Positions 17,358 to 24,856 of a stretch of 48,964 nt of DNA are shown here, piece by piece; positions within the stretch are counted from its first letter, which is position 1; each line of letters opens with the position of its first letter. The stretch is from assembly GCA_031401675.1 (NCBI GenBank), contig JANNRR010000162.1:1-48964 (forward strand). The letters are read 5' to 3'. Position numbers and translations under genes: made by a program. The stretch is from JANNRR01 sp031401675. GTDB taxonomy: Bacteria; Pseudomonadota; Alphaproteobacteria; Rhodobacterales; Rhodobacteraceae. Under the pieces are notes generated by a model. That model ran no database searches. It was given only the letters and a program-made list of their open reading frames with translations, and was not told the DNA's origin.

Positions 17358-17534
17358 CTACAGCTCGGCTTCGACAACCCAGGTGAATATTTCGGCAATG
17401 CTGGCAGTGGCCTGACCGCGGATCATCATCATCCCCGCTGCCACCGCCAATACGATCCCGGCCGTCAGCACCACCCAATCCGATGAAACCGCCCCGTCCT
17501 CGCTGGCAGCGAAGCGTTTGAACAGCCTGGGCAT
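17358..17534 (-). CDS. Divergent Flp-type pilin-like protein
   Basis: A 58-residue protein starting MPRLFKRFAASEDGAVSSDW. It has the Flp layout: a short basic leader ending in Gly14, then AVSSDWVVLTA and a hydrophobic helix. Asp and Trp stand at the places of the conserved Glu5-Tyr6, as in the three neighbouring pilins. Beyond the core (DWVVLTA) it differs from them, has a Met-rich helix (GMMMIRG) and ends acidic without the VEPSN tail. It may be a minor pilin or an alternative subunit. The frame continues upstream to 17711, but the ATG at 17534 gives the normal prepilin length. Confidence 0.7.
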   Translation of the reverse strand: MPRLFKRFAASEDGAVSSDWVVLTAGIVLAVAAGMMMIRGQATASIAEIFTWVVEAEL

Positions 17535-17660
17535 TTCCGCTTCCTTCAATTCAAGGACTGCCCCCGCCGTCCGGCGCTTATTGATATGATTGAAATTTCG
17601 CATCCAATTGTGGCCAAATAGGGGTAACGGATGCCGCTGATTTGAAACAATTTGTCCACG

Positions 17661-17699
17661 AAAAAACCACAAAGCCGCGCCCCTTTCGGAACGCGGCTT
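17661..17699 (-). terminator. Intrinsic terminator after the third Flp pilin
   Basis: AAGCCGCG (17672-17679) pairs with CGCGGCTT (17692-17699), and on the minus strand the stem is followed by TTTGTGGTTTTTT. It lies about 25 bases after the stop at 17723, the layout expected for a highly expressed pilin gene. Confidence 0.75.
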
Positions 17700-17722
17700 G
17701 GTCAGCGGCAAGTGGCCGCGGC

Positions 17723-17911
17723 TTAGTTCGACGGCTCGACGGCGTCGATCGAGGTGGCAATCTTGTCGCCCAGGCCGTCCACGCTGGTGCGGACGGTGGC
17801 GATGACGGCCAGGCCCAGGCCAACGATGGCGGCGGTCAGCACGACCCAGTCAACCGTTACGGCGCCGGATTCGTCATTGTGGAAGTTCTTGAACAGCTTG
17901 AAGAGTTTCAT
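17723..17911 (-). CDS. Flp/Fap-type IVb pilin, third copy
   Basis: A 62-residue prepilin: basic leader MKLFKLFKNFHNDESG, predicted cleavage after Gly16, then AVTVDWVVLTAAIVGLGLA. It differs from the two upstream copies by one residue only (Ile instead of Val at 37), while its flanking DNA has diverged more. The mature protein of 46 residues would be the pilus subunit, processed by the CpaA peptidase. The usual Flp Glu5-Tyr6 pair is Asp5-Trp6 here. It has its own terminator and a promoter-like block upstream. Confidence 0.92.
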   Translation of the reverse strand: MKLFKLFKNFHNDESGAVTVDWVVLTAAIVGLGLAVIATVRTSVDGLGDKIATSIDAVEPSN

Positions 17912-17989
17912 GTCAGTGCTCCGATTGGATTGTGGTTCAGGTCGGTGTTCCGCGTCACCGGAGGATTTCCCGACGGGTCTGACCCGAAC

Positions 17990-18040
17990 GTGCTCCGTTT
18001 CTGCATTTCCTGATAAAGCCTTAAGATGATGGCAAGAATT
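17990..18040 (-). promoter_or_regulatory. Promoter-like block of third Flp pilin
   Basis: On the minus strand TTCTTG and TTATCA are separated by 16 bases (complement of 18011-18038), followed by GGAAATGCAGAAACGGAG, which aligns with the same region of the other two pilins (CATGCCAAGACGGA). It sits about 100 bases before the start. The call rests on three-way conservation of position and sequence. Confidence 0.4.
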
Positions 18041-18202
18041 GGGTGGCGCAGGTACTTTTGCATGATAAAGCGCCGATTCTTAACGCTTTTTGCGAACAAC
18101 CAGTTCGCATTGTTCTCAAATCCAGACTGTTTGGCGGCGGCGGGCGCAAGGCGGTTGGGCGCAGGATGGCCGGTGGCGGGCGCTGCCGGCACGCGGAATG
18201 CA

Positions 18203-18249
18203 CAAAGCCGCGCCCTTCGCGGGGCGCGGCTTCAAGCGGATATCGCTTG
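18203..18249 (-). terminator. Hairpins after the second Flp pilin
   Basis: An 11-bp perfect stem (AAGCCGCGCCC at 18205-18215, GGGCGCGGCTT at 18222-18232) is preceded toward the gene by a smaller repeat CAAGCG/CGCTTG (18233-18249). The T-run on the minus strand is short (TTTGTGC). The same hairpin with loop changes follows the first pilin, so it was duplicated with the gene. Confidence 0.6.
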
Positions 18250-18257
18250 GTATTCGC

Positions 18258-18446
18258 TTAGTTCGACGGCTCGACGGCGTCGATCGAGGTGGCGATCTTG
18301 TCGCCCAGGCCGTCAACCGAGGTGCGGACGGTGGCCACAACGGCCAGGCCCAGACCCACGATGGCGGCGGTCAGAACGACCCAGTCAACCGTCACGGCGC
18401 CGGATTCGTCATTGTGGAAGTTCTTGAACAGTTTGAAGAGTTTCAT
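18258..18446 (-). CDS. Flp/Fap-type IVb pilin, second copy
   Basis: A 62-residue prepilin identical in protein sequence to the first copy; by eye the coding DNA differs by three silent changes plus the stop codon (TAA here, TGA there). Leader, Gly16 cleavage site and DWVVLTAA core are as in the other copies. The near-identity of gene, 3' hairpin and 5' block indicates recent tandem duplication or gene conversion. Expected product: major subunit of the Flp pilus. Confidence 0.92.
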   Translation of the reverse strand: MKLFKLFKNFHNDESGAVTVDWVVLTAAIVGLGLAVVATVRTSVDGLGDKIATSIDAVEPSN

Positions 18447-18510
18447 GTCAGTGCTCCATTTGGATGTCAGGGTTACGCTTGATATCGCCGCGTCGGGTTC
18501 AGTCTTTCCA

Positions 18511-18580
18511 GCCTCTGTTCCGGATCATCTTCCGTCTTGGCATGGGCTCATATAGCTGCCCAAAAGAGGCGAGGATTTGG
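18511..18580 (-). promoter_or_regulatory. Promoter-like block of second Flp pilin
   Basis: A 34-base block at 18511-18544 matches 19191-19224 before the first pilin with about five differences. Just beyond lies a possible minus-strand promoter, TCCTCG and TATATG 15 bases apart (complement of 18549-18575). Start codon distance is about 65 bases to the block in both copies, implying a conserved 5' leader near 95-100 bases. Confidence 0.45.
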
Positions 18581-18683
18581 TGTAGTTCGTACATTTGCAA
18601 GAAAAGTCAGGGTTTCTTAATGGCATTCTGCAAAGGGGCGCGGTCGGATCGTTGCGGTGCTGCAGATACCGCCTGACCCAGAA

Positions 18684-18878
18684 TCGCTTGCCCCGGAAGT
18701 GCGTGGCCCGGAAGTGCTTGCCCCAGAAATGCTTGACCCGAAAATGCTTGACCCGAAAATGCTTGGCGCGAAATCGCTTCGCCCAGAATCGCATGCTCAC
18801 GGATCGACAAGCTCAGAATCGGATGGCCCAGAATCGGATGGCCCAGAATCAGATAGTCCCGAATCGAATAGCCCAGGA
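18684..18878. repeat. 15-bp tandem repeat array (13 copies)
   Basis: Thirteen head-to-tail degenerate 15-bp units, preceded by a partial one at 18673. Units include ATGCTTGACCCGAAA (twice in a row, 18729-18758) and TCGGATGGCCCAGAA (twice, 18819-18848). The common pattern is roughly (A/T)(T/C)GSWTGNCCCRGAA. The last unit abuts the hairpin of the first pilin. No such array is present after the other two pilin copies. Being 15 bp, it reads as five-residue repeats in every frame. Confidence 0.9.
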
Positions 18879-18883
18879 ATGCA

Positions 18884-18913
18884 CAAAGCCGCGCCCGTCG
18901 CGGGGCGCGGCTT
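18884..18913 (-). terminator. Hairpin after the first Flp pilin
   Basis: An 11-bp perfect stem (AAGCCGCGCCC at 18886-18896, GGGCGCGGCTT at 18903-18913) about 25 bases after the stop. The following minus-strand sequence TTTGTGCAT has only a weak T-run. It matches the second copy's hairpin except in the loop. Confidence 0.6.
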
Positions 18914-18938
18914 CAAGCGGATACCGCTTGATGTTCGC

Positions 18939-19127
18939 TCAGTTCGACGGCTCGACGGCGTCGATCGAGGTGGCGATCTTGTCGCCCAGGCCGTCAACCG
19001 AGGTACGGACGGTGGCAACAACGGCCAGGCCCAGACCCACGATCGCGGCGGTCAGAACGACCCAGTCAACCGTCACGGCGCCGGATTCGTCATTGTGGAA
19101 GTTCTTGAACAGTTTGAAGAGTTTCAT
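18939..19127 (-). CDS. Flp/Fap-type IVb pilin, first copy
   Basis: The promoter-proximal 62-residue prepilin of the tad locus. Leader MKLFKLFKNFHNDESG, cleavage expected after Gly16, mature N-terminus AVTVDWVVLTAAIVG, ending DAVEPSN. It is identical in protein to the second copy. It would be exported, cleaved by CpaA and polymerised by CpaF/TadB/TadC into the adhesive Flp pilus. The stop is TGA. The region upstream carries the same promoter-like block as the other copies. Confidence 0.92.
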   Translation of the reverse strand: MKLFKLFKNFHNDESGAVTVDWVVLTAAIVGLGLAVVATVRTSVDGLGDKIATSIDAVEPSN

Positions 19128-19499
19128 TTGATTGCTCCGTTAGGATGTGGGTGTCGCTCGAGTGTCGCCTCAAAGGGTGTTTTCGGTCCGGCCTCTGTTC
19201 CGGTTCGATCTCCGTCTTGGCATGTGTCTAATAAGCCAACCAATCGTGGCGAAAATTCGGCACAGATCGTACATTTTCATAGTCCATAAAGAATTTGCAG
19301 TATCGTGGTTAAGATATTGAAATAAAAGAATTTTTGCCATATGAATTGTCAACGATCCCGGGTTTCCCGAAGGATTGCGTGGCAGGAAAGCTGCAATTGT
19401 GGCGAATGCCACTAAATTTTTTTGAGGTCAGGTAGATACCAAGCGGGATTCTTGCGACAAAGGCTCAAGAAAAAAAGTCGAGGCAGTCAGGATACTCCG
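19128..19499. other. Divergent intergenic region, first pilin / transglycosylase
   Basis: 372 bases without a gene. The pilin side holds its leader and promoter-like block. The centre (19280-19430) is AT-rich and should hold the promoter of the transglycosylase, but no clear -35/-10 pair stands out on the plus strand. Confidence 0.5.
19191..19260 (-). promoter_or_regulatory. Promoter-like block of first Flp pilin
   Basis: A minus-strand TTTTCG and TATTAG pair 16 bases apart (complement of 19228-19255), then a block (19191-19224) shared with the second pilin, 64 bases before the ATG. Conservation across the pilin copies is the evidence; the hexamers themselves are weak. Confidence 0.45.
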
Positions 19500-20369
19500 A
19501 TGCGACACTTTGGTATCGCTCTTTTTTCGCTTTGCATATTGGCCGCAGGTCCGGCGCTGGCGGAACTTCCGAACGGTTCGGGTCCGACCATCGTCAAACG
19601 GATAAAGCCGCCGGCGCCCGGCGTGTCCAAACGGATCACGGTGCAGATCGACCCGGTGGCGCAGGCGCGGTTTATCGCTGCCGGGCTGGAAGCGGCGCGG
19701 CGAAACAAGGAAAATGGTGACCCGGCACCGGCAATCGTCGCGGATGTCACGCCCGGAACCTCCAAAACACTCGAATGGTACTGGGAGGCGGTGTCGCCAG
19801 ACCTTGGCGCCACTGACGGGCGCTTTGCCAAGGCAGTGGCGATGCTCAGCCAGGGGCCGGGCGGTCAGTCGGTTCCCGCCCCAAGGCTGCAGGCCATGCA
19901 GGAGATTGCCAAAAGTCACGGCACGGACATTCTGGCTGCGACCATCGGCACAAGGGTGTCGCCCGCGCTGGTGCTGGCCGTCATCGGTATCGAATCCGCC
20001 GGCCGGATCGATGCGGTCAGTTCCGCCGGAGCCCAGGGGCTGATGCAACTGATCCCCGACACCGCAAAGCGTTTTGGCGTCACCGACTCGACCGACCCGG
20101 TGCAGAACATCAAGGGCGGGGTCGCCTATCTTGACTGGCTGATGGGCGAGTTCGACGGTGATCCCCTGATGGTACTGGCCGGCTACAATGCCGGCGAAGG
20201 TGCGGTTCGCAACAATGGCGGAGTGCCGCCCTACGACGAAACCCGCGCCTATGTGCCCAAGGTGCTGGCCGCCTGGACCGTGGCGCGCGGCCTCTGCCTG
20301 ACCCCGCCGGAACTGGTCAGCGACGGCTGCGTGTTCAACGTCAACGCGGTGAATGCCCCGGCAGGATAG
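19500..20369 (+). CDS. Secreted lytic transglycosylase (SLT family)
   Basis: A 289-residue protein with a signal peptide (residues 1-21, ending ALA), a linker-like N-terminal part and a C-terminal SLT domain: catalytic Glu165 in GIESAGRIDAVSSAGAQGLM, then QLIPDTAKRFGV, and AGYNAGEGAV. It would cleave peptidoglycan glycan strands in the periplasm. It lies divergent from the pilin genes, so it may open the wall for the Flp machine, which is inference from position only. The ATG at 19500 follows CAGGA; an upstream frame to 19422 lacks a signal. Confidence 0.9.
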   Translation: MRHFGIALFSLCILAAGPALAELPNGSGPTIVKRIKPPAPGVSKRITVQIDPVAQARFIAAGLEAARRNKENGDPAPAIVADVTPGTSKTLEWYWEAVSPDLGATDGRFAKAVAMLSQGPGGQSVPAPRLQAMQEIAKSHGTDILAATIGTRVSPALVLAVIGIESAGRIDAVSSAGAQGLMQLIPDTAKRFGVTDSTDPVQNIKGGVAYLDWLMGEFDGDPLMVLAGYNAGEGAVRNNGGVPPYDETRAYVPKVLAAWTVARGLCLTPPELVSDGCVFNVNAVNAPAG

Positions 20370-20471
20370 GGCGATTGTCCGGGCCCGCAGCGTTCCGGAT
20401 CGGCCTTCCGCAGCACCAATCCGTTAATTTTCGATGAATCTAAAAACGTAACACATTGATATCAAGACAGA

Positions 20472-20494
20472 TAAAAAATGTCCCGACTCGGGAC
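20472..20494 (-). terminator. Intrinsic terminator of the scoAB operon
   Basis: GTCCCG and CGGGAC form a 6-bp stem with a three-base loop (20480-20494 includes a 7-bp inverted repeat) and are followed on the minus strand by ATTTTTTAT. It starts about ten bases after the scoB stop at 20505, a textbook layout. Confidence 0.85.
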
Positions 20495-20504
20495 GCTTCG
20501 ACCG

Positions 20505-21134
20505 TCACACCACCAATGTCGCCTCGGTCGCCGCCTGCAGATCGGCCTCGCTGACCCCCTCGGCCAGTTCCACGATCCGCAGCCCCCCCGGCACCACATC
20601 CAGAATCCCCAGATCGCTGATGATCCGGTTGACCACGCCCTTGCCGGTCAGCGGTAGCGTGCATGCCCGCAGCACCTTGGACTCGCCATGCTTGGAGGTG
20701 TGGCTCAGCAATACCACCACCCGCTTGACGCCCGCTACCAGATCCATCGCCCCGCCCATGCCCTTGACCAACTTGCCCGGGATCATCCAGTTGGCCAGAT
20801 CACCGGTCTGCGATACCTCCATCGCCCCCAGGATCGCCATGTCGATCTTGCCGCCCCGGATCATCGCGAACGAATCCGAAGAGCTGAAATAGCTGGTCCG
20901 GTCCAGTTCGGTAATCGTCTGCTTGCCGGCATTGATCAGATCGGCATCCTCGGATCCCGCAACCGGAAACGGCCCCATCCCTAGCATGCCGTTTTCGGAC
21001 TGCAAGGTCACATCCACCCCGGCGGGGATATGGTTGGACACCAGCGTCGGAATGCCGATGCCCAGGTTGACATACATCCCATCCTTCAGCTCCAGCGCCG
21101 CCTTCGCAGCCATCTGATTGCGGTCCCAGGCCAT
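20505..21134 (-). CDS. scoB: Succinyl-CoA:3-ketoacid CoA-transferase subunit B
   Basis: A 209-residue beta subunit with the catalytic glutamate (Glu47) in QSENGMLGMGPF and the glycine-rich NLGIGIPTLV near residue 23. With ScoA it moves CoA from succinyl-CoA to acetoacetate for ketone body or short-chain acid use in the cytoplasm. The ATG at 21134 follows GAGGATCGC; the frame is open further upstream into scoA without conserved residues. It is ten bases from scoA, and an excellent terminator follows. Confidence 0.92.
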   Translation of the reverse strand: MAWDRNQMAAKAALELKDGMYVNLGIGIPTLVSNHIPAGVDVTLQSENGMLGMGPFPVAGSEDADLINAGKQTITELDRTSYFSSSDSFAMIRGGKIDMAILGAMEVSQTGDLANWMIPGKLVKGMGGAMDLVAGVKRVVVLLSHTSKHGESKVLRACTLPLTGKGVVNRIISDLGILDVVPGGLRIVELAEGVSEADLQAATEATLVV

Positions 21135-21144
21135 GCGATCCTCC

Positions 21145-21840
21145 TCAGGCTGCCCGCACCGTGCGGTTTTCGATGCGTTTCTCGTGCTGCCCCTGCAGGA
21201 TCCGGTGCACATAGATCCCCGGTGTATGGATGGCGTCAGGGTCCAGCGACCCAACCGGCACGATCTCCTCGACCTCGGCGACGCAAACCTTGCCGCAAGT
21301 CGCGGCCGGCGGATTGAAGTTCCGCGCCGTCTTGCGATAGACCAGATTGCCCTGTTCGTCGCCCTTCCAGGCCTTCACGATCGACAAATCAGCCACGATC
21401 CCGGTTTCCAGAATGTAGCTCTGCCCGTTGAACTCGCGCACATCCTTGCCGTCGGCAATCACCGTACCAACGCCGGTGCGGGTGTAGAACCCCGCAATCC
21501 CGGCCCCGCCCGCCCGCATCCGTTCGGCCAGCGTGCCTTGCGGGTTGAACTCCAGCTCCAGCTCGCCCGACAGATACTGCCGCATGAACTCGGCATTCTC
21601 GCCGACATAGGACGAGATCATCCTTCTTACTTGCCGGGTCTGCAACAAAACCCCGAGTCCGAACCCGTCGATCCCGGCATTGTTCGATGCCACCGTCAGA
21701 CCCTTGACGCCGCTGTCCTTCAGCGCCGCGATCAGCAGTTCCGGAATGCCGCACAGCCCGAAGCCGCCGGACGCGATCGTCATGCCGTCAAACAGCAGCC
21801 CGTCCAATGCAGCGGCAGCCGATGAATAGACTTTTTTCAT
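21145..21840 (-). CDS. scoA: Succinyl-CoA:3-ketoacid CoA-transferase subunit A
   Basis: A 231-residue alpha subunit of the family I CoA-transferases with the CoA-binding motif GGFGLCGIPE near residue 25 and conserved segments SNNAGIDGFGLGVL and YVGENAEF. It is first in a two-gene operon with scoB. The ATG at 21840 gives the usual start MKKVYSSAAAALDGL; the open frame upstream has no conserved residues. Confidence 0.92.
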   Translation of the reverse strand: MKKVYSSAAAALDGLLFDGMTIASGGFGLCGIPELLIAALKDSGVKGLTVASNNAGIDGFGLGVLLQTRQVRRMISSYVGENAEFMRQYLSGELELEFNPQGTLAERMRAGGAGIAGFYTRTGVGTVIADGKDVREFNGQSYILETGIVADLSIVKAWKGDEQGNLVYRKTARNFNPPAATCGKVCVAEVEEIVPVGSLDPDAIHTPGIYVHRILQGQHEKRIENRTVRAA

Positions 21841-22048
21841 GCGCGTCTCCATCCGATCGCAGGCCGTTCTGGCCCGCGCTGCCTGCCGTGTCAATCGGAT
21901 GCGGCACCGTAAAACACTTGCGGGCGGTATGCAATCAGGCTGCCTGGATGATCACATCGATCCTCGGGTACAGTCCGCCGGATCATACTGCCGAAGTTCT
22001 GCTGTGACCGGGTGAAGAGGTCGATCCGACGCATGCTTTTCTTGGTGC

Positions 22049-24694
22049 TCAGTCGCCGATTGACTTGGCCTTCGCCGCGACCCGCTTGGCTGCAGAGGGC
22101 TTGGCAACGGTTGTGGACTTTGCCCGCGAGGCTGGTTTTGCTGCCGCCTTCGGTTTTGCCGCCTTGGCCGTCGCTGCCTTAGGTCTTGCCACCGCCTTGG
22201 GCTTCGCCGCCTTGCCTTTGCCGCCCTTTGCCGCCTTGTCATTGGCCAGTTCGACCGCCATTTCAAATGTCACGGCCTCGGGCTCTACCCCTTTGGGCAG
22301 CGTGGCGAACACCTTGCCCCACTTGACATAGGGCCCATAGCGCCCCGCCATCACCTGCAGTGTCCCGCCCTCGGGATGCTCGCCCAGGTCGGCAAGTGGC
22401 GCGACGGTCGCGGTACGCCCCTTGGAATACTTGCTGGCCAGCACCTCGACCGCGCGGTTCATCCCGATGCTGAACACCTCTTCGACATCCGACAGGTTGG
22501 CATAGGTCTTGCCATGCTTGACGAACGGGCCGTAGCGACCGAGCCCTGCCTCGACCATTTCACCGTCCGCCGGGTGAGGCCCGACCGGTCGTGGCAGCGC
22601 AAGCAGTTTCAGCGCCCGCCCCAGGTCCAGCGTGCCCGCATCCCAGCCTTTGGGCAGGCTGGAGCGCGGTGGTTTGGGGTCAGCATCTGTCGCTTCGCCC
22701 GCCTGAACATAGGGGCCGAACCGGCCGTTGCGCAGGGTAACCTGCTGGCCGCCATCGGTCTGGCCCAGTACTTTTCCGTCAATCGCCGCCGCGCCCTCGT
22801 CTCCGTCAGGCGCAGAGAGGGGCCTGGTAAAACGGCAGTCTGGATAATTCGAACAACCAATGAACGCGCTGCCGGATCGGGCGGTTTTCAGGTTCAGATT
22901 GCCGGTCCCGCAGACTGCGCAAATACGCGGGTTCGACCCATCCTCGCGCGGCGGATAGAGGTGGGGTGCCAGGATATCGTTGATCTTTTCCAGCACTTCG
23001 CCGATTCGCAAATCGGCAGTTTCAGCAATCGCAGCCGAGAAATCATGCCAGAACCGGCTGAGCACGTCCTTGTAGTTGCGCTTTCCGGCGGTGATGTCGT
23101 CCAGCTGCTCTTCCAGATCGGCTGTGAAATCGTACTCCACATACTTGCGGAAATAGTTCGCCAGAAACGCAGTGACCAGCCGCCCCTTGTCCTCGGGGAT
23201 CAGGCGGTTCTGATCCTTGCGAACATATTCCCGTTCCTGAATCGTGGTTACAATCGAGGCATAGGTTGAGGGTCGCCCGATGCCCAATTCCTCCATCCGC
23301 TTGACCAGTGTGGCTTCGGTGTAACGCGGTGGTGGCTGGGTAAAACTTTGCGTCGGCGTGATCGCGCCCTTTTCGGCAGATTCGCCCGGCATGATCTGTG
23401 GCAAGCGCCCGCCGTCTTCATCTGAGTCATCGTCGCGGCCTTCGACATAGACGGCCATGAAGCCATCAAACAGCACGACCTGGCCGTTGGCGCGCAGTTC
23501 CACCTGACCGTCGGGGCTGGCGACATCGACGGTGGTCCGTTCCAGCCGCGCCGCCGCCATCTGGCTGGCAATCGTTCGCTTCCAGATCAGATCATACAGC
23601 TTGCGCGGATCGGCATCGGTGATTCGCAGCTTTTCCGGACTGGCCGACATTTCGGTCGGGCGGATGCATTCATGGGCTTCCTGCGCGTTCTTGGCCTTGT
23701 TCTTGTACATGCGCGGGCTGTCGGGCACATATTCGGGGCCAAACCGGCGCTTGATCTCATCGCGTGCGGCCATCACCGCCTCGGGTGCCATGTCGATGCC
23801 GTCGGTGCGCATATAGGTGATGTGTCCGGCCTCATACAGCCGCTGCGCCGCGTTCATCGCCGCCCGTGCCCCCAAGCCGTACTTGCGGCTGGCCTCCTGC
23901 TGCAGGGTCGAGGTCATGAAGGGCGCGTAGGGGTTGCGGCTGGCGGGCTTCGCCTCGACCGATTTCACGCTGAAGGTGCGGGAGTTGATCGCCTGAACCG
24001 CCAACTCCGCCGCCGTTGCCGTCGCAATGTCGAATTTGTCCAGTTTCCTGCCGCCCAGAACCGTCAGCCGCGCATCATATTCCTGACCGCGCGGCGTCTT
24101 GAGCATCGCGCTGACCGACCAGTATTCCCGGTTGCGAAACGCCTCGATCTCCATCTCGCGGTCGACGATCAGCCGCAGACAAACCGATTGCACCCGCCCG
24201 GCAGATTTCGCTCCCGGCAGCTTGCGCCACAGTACCGGCGACAGGTTGAACCCCACCAGATAGTCCAGCGCGCGGCGGGCCAGATAAGCCTCGACCAACT
24301 CCATGTCGACCTGACGCGGGGCTTTCATCGCCTCGGTCACTGCCGATTTGGTGATGGCATTGAACACCACGCGGCTGACTTTGGTGGTTTTCTTGATCGA
24401 TTTGGCCAGTGCCTCCTGCAGATGCCAGGAAATTGCCTCGCCCTCGCGGTCGGGGTCGGTGGCCAGAATCAGGACGTCATCGGATTTCATGGCCTCGGCA
24501 ATGGCGCGCAAATGCTTGCGGCTGTCGGTTGCCACCTCCCATGTCATCGCGAAATCGGCCGATGTGTCAACCGAACCATCCTTGGGCGGCAGGTCGCGGA
24601 CGTGGCCATATGAGGCGAGGACGGTATAGTCAGAACCCAGATATTTGTTGATTGTCTTGGCCTTGGCGGGGGATTCAACAACGACGACTGCCAT
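22049..24694 (-). CDS. topA: DNA topoisomerase I
   Basis: An 881-residue type IA topoisomerase. The Toprim domain shows VVESPAKAKTI at the N-terminus and ATDPDREGEAISWHL near residue 78; the active-site tyrosine is in HITYMRTDG (about Tyr294). After the core come a four-Cys zinc element (CAVCG..CSNYPDC, near 600) and C-terminal repeats GRFGPYVQ, GRYGPFVKHG and GRYGPYVKWG. The last 65 residues are a Lys/Ala tail, common in alphaproteobacteria, that likely binds DNA. It relaxes negative supercoils. The ATG at 24694 has AGAGGG upstream. Confidence 0.97.
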   Translation of the reverse strand: MAVVVVESPAKAKTINKYLGSDYTVLASYGHVRDLPPKDGSVDTSADFAMTWEVATDSRKHLRAIAEAMKSDDVLILATDPDREGEAISWHLQEALAKSIKKTTKVSRVVFNAITKSAVTEAMKAPRQVDMELVEAYLARRALDYLVGFNLSPVLWRKLPGAKSAGRVQSVCLRLIVDREMEIEAFRNREYWSVSAMLKTPRGQEYDARLTVLGGRKLDKFDIATATAAELAVQAINSRTFSVKSVEAKPASRNPYAPFMTSTLQQEASRKYGLGARAAMNAAQRLYEAGHITYMRTDGIDMAPEAVMAARDEIKRRFGPEYVPDSPRMYKNKAKNAQEAHECIRPTEMSASPEKLRITDADPRKLYDLIWKRTIASQMAAARLERTTVDVASPDGQVELRANGQVVLFDGFMAVYVEGRDDDSDEDGGRLPQIMPGESAEKGAITPTQSFTQPPPRYTEATLVKRMEELGIGRPSTYASIVTTIQEREYVRKDQNRLIPEDKGRLVTAFLANYFRKYVEYDFTADLEEQLDDITAGKRNYKDVLSRFWHDFSAAIAETADLRIGEVLEKINDILAPHLYPPREDGSNPRICAVCGTGNLNLKTARSGSAFIGCSNYPDCRFTRPLSAPDGDEGAAAIDGKVLGQTDGGQQVTLRNGRFGPYVQAGEATDADPKPPRSSLPKGWDAGTLDLGRALKLLALPRPVGPHPADGEMVEAGLGRYGPFVKHGKTYANLSDVEEVFSIGMNRAVEVLASKYSKGRTATVAPLADLGEHPEGGTLQVMAGRYGPYVKWGKVFATLPKGVEPEAVTFEMAVELANDKAAKGGKGKAAKPKAVARPKAATAKAAKPKAAAKPASRAKSTTVAKPSAAKRVAAKAKSIGD

Positions 24695-24856
24695 GATACC
24701 CTCTTGCAAATCACCTGGACCTTAAGGCGCGGCAAGATGTGGCGAGTGGGCCGGGATTGTCAATGGTGGCCGGGCAGGCAGAAATGTCGCGCCCCGGCTT
24801 GACCGATCAGCGGATGCGGGCGAGGCTTGGGCGCGTATTCGGGTTGGGGGTGAGTG

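Larger units (their letters stand above)
17912..18257. other. Intergenic region between pilin copies two and three
   Basis: No gene is supported in these 346 bases. It holds the leader and a promoter-like block of the third pilin (17993-18040), an AT-rich part (18060-18120), a GC-rich part, and the hairpin after the second pilin. Confidence 0.5.
18447..18938. other. Intergenic region between first and second pilin, with minisatellite
   Basis: 492 bases. From the second pilin outward it holds that gene's leader and promoter-like block (18511-18575), about 100 bases with no clear feature, the 15-bp repeat array (18684-18878) and the hairpin of the first pilin. Several frames stay open through the array because its period is a multiple of three, but no known protein is visible. 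Confidence 0.6.

Noticed and set aside
1627..18637. 15-base exact match GCATTCTGCAAAGGG at 1627 and 18623
   Set aside because: One such match is expected by chance in a window this size, and the two contexts are unrelated.
18607..18810. Minus-strand frame with QAFSG-like five-residue repeats
   Set aside because: It resembles pentapeptide repeats, but the A(D/N)LxX register does not fit and no Shine-Dalgarno or family support is seen.
18595..19289. Plus-strand frames through the 15-bp array giving repeats such as KCLTRKCLTRKCLA
   Set aside because: The repeat period keeps all frames open; these frames also run antisense through the first pilin. I treat the array as DNA repeat, not gene.
20456..20465. 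TTGATATCAA as an FNR site
   Set aside because: FNR sites need four bases between TTGAT and ATCAA; here there are none, and the site lies between convergent gene ends.
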